From assembly GCA_015061295.1 (NCBI GenBank), contig SUWU01000010.1, positions 1-64,000 of the forward strand: a DNA stretch of 64,000 bases, given 5' to 3'. Each line of letters begins with the position of its first letter. Position 1 is the stretch's first letter. The notes beneath the pieces were generated by a model, which saw only the letters and a program-made list of their open reading frames with translations, was not told the DNA's origin and ran no database searches. This DNA comes from Lentimicrobiaceae bacterium. Lineage in GTDB: Bacteria; Bacteroidota; Bacteroidia; Bacteroidales; F082. Positions 63,014 through 64,000 of the stretch are shown piece after piece. The position numbers were made by a program, and so were the translations under genes.

Positions 63014-64000
63014 TCAAACGATCCCACATAGATGATACAGCACTCTGGCTCCCACGTTGCCGTCCCATTCGTCGTCGCCAGGCGACACCTCGCATAAGTC
63101 GAAGCCAATGATTTCTTTGCCGCTTTCTTTCACTCTGTTCAACAGATACATCAGCTCTTCGTATTCCATGCCACCAGGAACGGGAGTGCCGGTATTAGGA
63201 CACAGCTTAGGATCTAAGCCGTCGATGTCGATAGAGATATATACTTTGTCGGGAAGCTGCGAGATTATGTCGTCGCATATCGATTTCCATGTAGCGCCTT
63301 CATACATCTTCCTGCGGTTGTCGCGGTCGTAGAACACCACCATTCTGCCTTCTGACTTGTTGATGATTTCTTTCTCTTGATCGCAGTAGTCGCGGATGGC
63401 TACCTGTACTAACTTCTCTATGTTGTCGTATTTCATCGTGTTATAGAAGATGGAAGCGTGCGAGTATTTGAAGCCTTCAAACTCTATTCTTAGGTCGCTA
63501 TGAGCATCGACGTGGATGATGCCATATTCCTCACCTTGTTCGTTGAAATAAGTGTGGTAGGGTAGAGGAGTGCTATGGTCGCCGCCGAGGAGTCCTACTT
63601 TCTTGCCTTGCGACTTCCAATAAGCTATTCTGTCTTTAAGCCAAGCGAACATCTTGTCGAAGCCTTTTTCTATTGCAATGTATTTATCTTTGTAAGCTTC
63701 AGGGTTTTCATCAACATCGCCGCTTTCAATGCCATCGATGATGTCTTCGCTGAGCGGCACCAACTCATCATGAAGCTCGCGTAACTCTTGAGGAAACTCG
63801 TCCATCCAGATGCCACGTTGCCATACATCAGGATAATCGTGATGATGAAGATCTACCTGCATTGAGCCGTCGAAGACAGCCTGAGGACCATCGACAGTAC
63901 CTCTGTTGTAACTTGTTGTGAGTTCCCATTCAACAGGAATTATTATTATCTCAGCTTCTTCGGCGCTACAAGGTAAGCCGTAGATACCAGAGCCAAGAGC
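63014..64000 (-). CDS. Agmatinase/arginase-family ureohydrolase (5' end cut by window)
   Basis: The frame is open to the window edge: upstream of the internal Met at 63862 the codons read ALGSGIYGLPCSAEEAEIII and VDGPQAVFDGS, so the start lies beyond 64000. At least 328 residues. Mn-binding motifs: LLGGDHSTPLP, GIIHVDAHSDLR and VYISIDIDGLDPKLCPNTG. VPGGMEYEELMYLL and GFDLCEVSPGDDEWDGNV complete the family pattern. It hydrolyses agmatine, arginine or a similar guanidino compound; which one is not decided by these motifs. The insertion of helices at about 75-120 is longer than in classic SpeB. Confidence 0.85.
   Translation of the reverse strand, partial: ALGSGIYGLPCSAEEAEIIIIPVEWELTTSYNRGTVDGPQAVFDGSMQVDLHHHDYPDVWQRGIWMDEFPQELRELHDELVPLSEDIIDGIESGDVDENPEAYKDKYIAIEKGFDKMFAWLKDRIAYWKSQGKKVGLLGGDHSTPLPYHTYFNEQGEEYGIIHVDAHSDLRIEFEGFKYSHASIFYNTMKYDNIEKLVQVAIRDYCDQEKEIINKSEGRMVVFYDRDNRRKMYEGATWKSICDDIISQLPDKVYISIDIDGLDPKLCPNTGTPVPGGMEYEELMYLLNRVKESGKEIIGFDLCEVSPGDDEWDGNVGARVLYHLCGIV

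Overview
The window looks like chromosomal core sequence of a Bacteroidota bacterium, most likely order Bacteroidales. Evidence: type IX secretion genes (porU, porV, gldJ), proteins with T9SS C-terminal sorting domains, a lipidated TamA-like protein, an rseC-rnfBCDGEA cluster, a primary sigma factor starting MRQLKITK, and many TAnnTTTG -7 promoter boxes placed close to start codons. Both end genes are cut by the window: pyrD at the left and an agmatinase/arginase-family gene at the right.

Layout. 1-8.2 kb: pyrD end, a YhcG-type nuclease, yebC, then two secreted proteins (PEGA repeats plus FGE-like domain; LPP20-like) set among dense repeats. 8.2-19.3 kb, minus strand: RecD-like helicase, tamL, an exbB-exbD-tonB-folC run, murF-anmK and gldJ. 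19.5-26.2 kb: porU-porV and a convergent second C25 protease. 27-32.5 kb: Rnf complex and rseC. 32.6-34.7 kb: DUF819 and YihY membrane proteins. 34.8-49 kb: housekeeping genes (rpmH, missed by size-limited ORF calling, two pepD paralogues, rpe, the primary sigma factor, pnp, rpsO, a cation/proton antiporter, gcvT, a conserved secreted protein, folA, thyA, a bifunctional nuclease). 49.2-51.4 kb: membrane pyrophosphatase. 51.4-53.3 kb: two toxin-antitoxin-like cassettes, each behind a copy of the same 79-bp promoter segment. 53.8-62.8 kb: a 2913-residue T9SS surface protein and a small protein with a sorting-signal-like C-terminus.

How they fit together: PorU (sortase), PorV (shuttle) and GldJ belong to the T9SS that would export and anchor the second C25 protease and the giant protein. 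Rnf and the pyrophosphatase are ion pumps, and ExbB/ExbD/TonB energise outer-membrane uptake.

The most unusual signals are (1) the duplicated promoter/operator segment driving two adjacent small cassettes (a DUF3791-DUF3990-70 aa trio and a 59 aa-GNAT pair); (2) repeat families that occupy the intergenic gaps and also occur in frame inside genes (RecD-like helicase, C25 protease, TonB-like protein, DUF819 transporter); (3) palindromic dispersed elements, one family with a compensatory base change between two copies. No tRNA, rRNA, CRISPR array, insertion sequence or prophage was recognised. Everything was read by eye; no database search was run.
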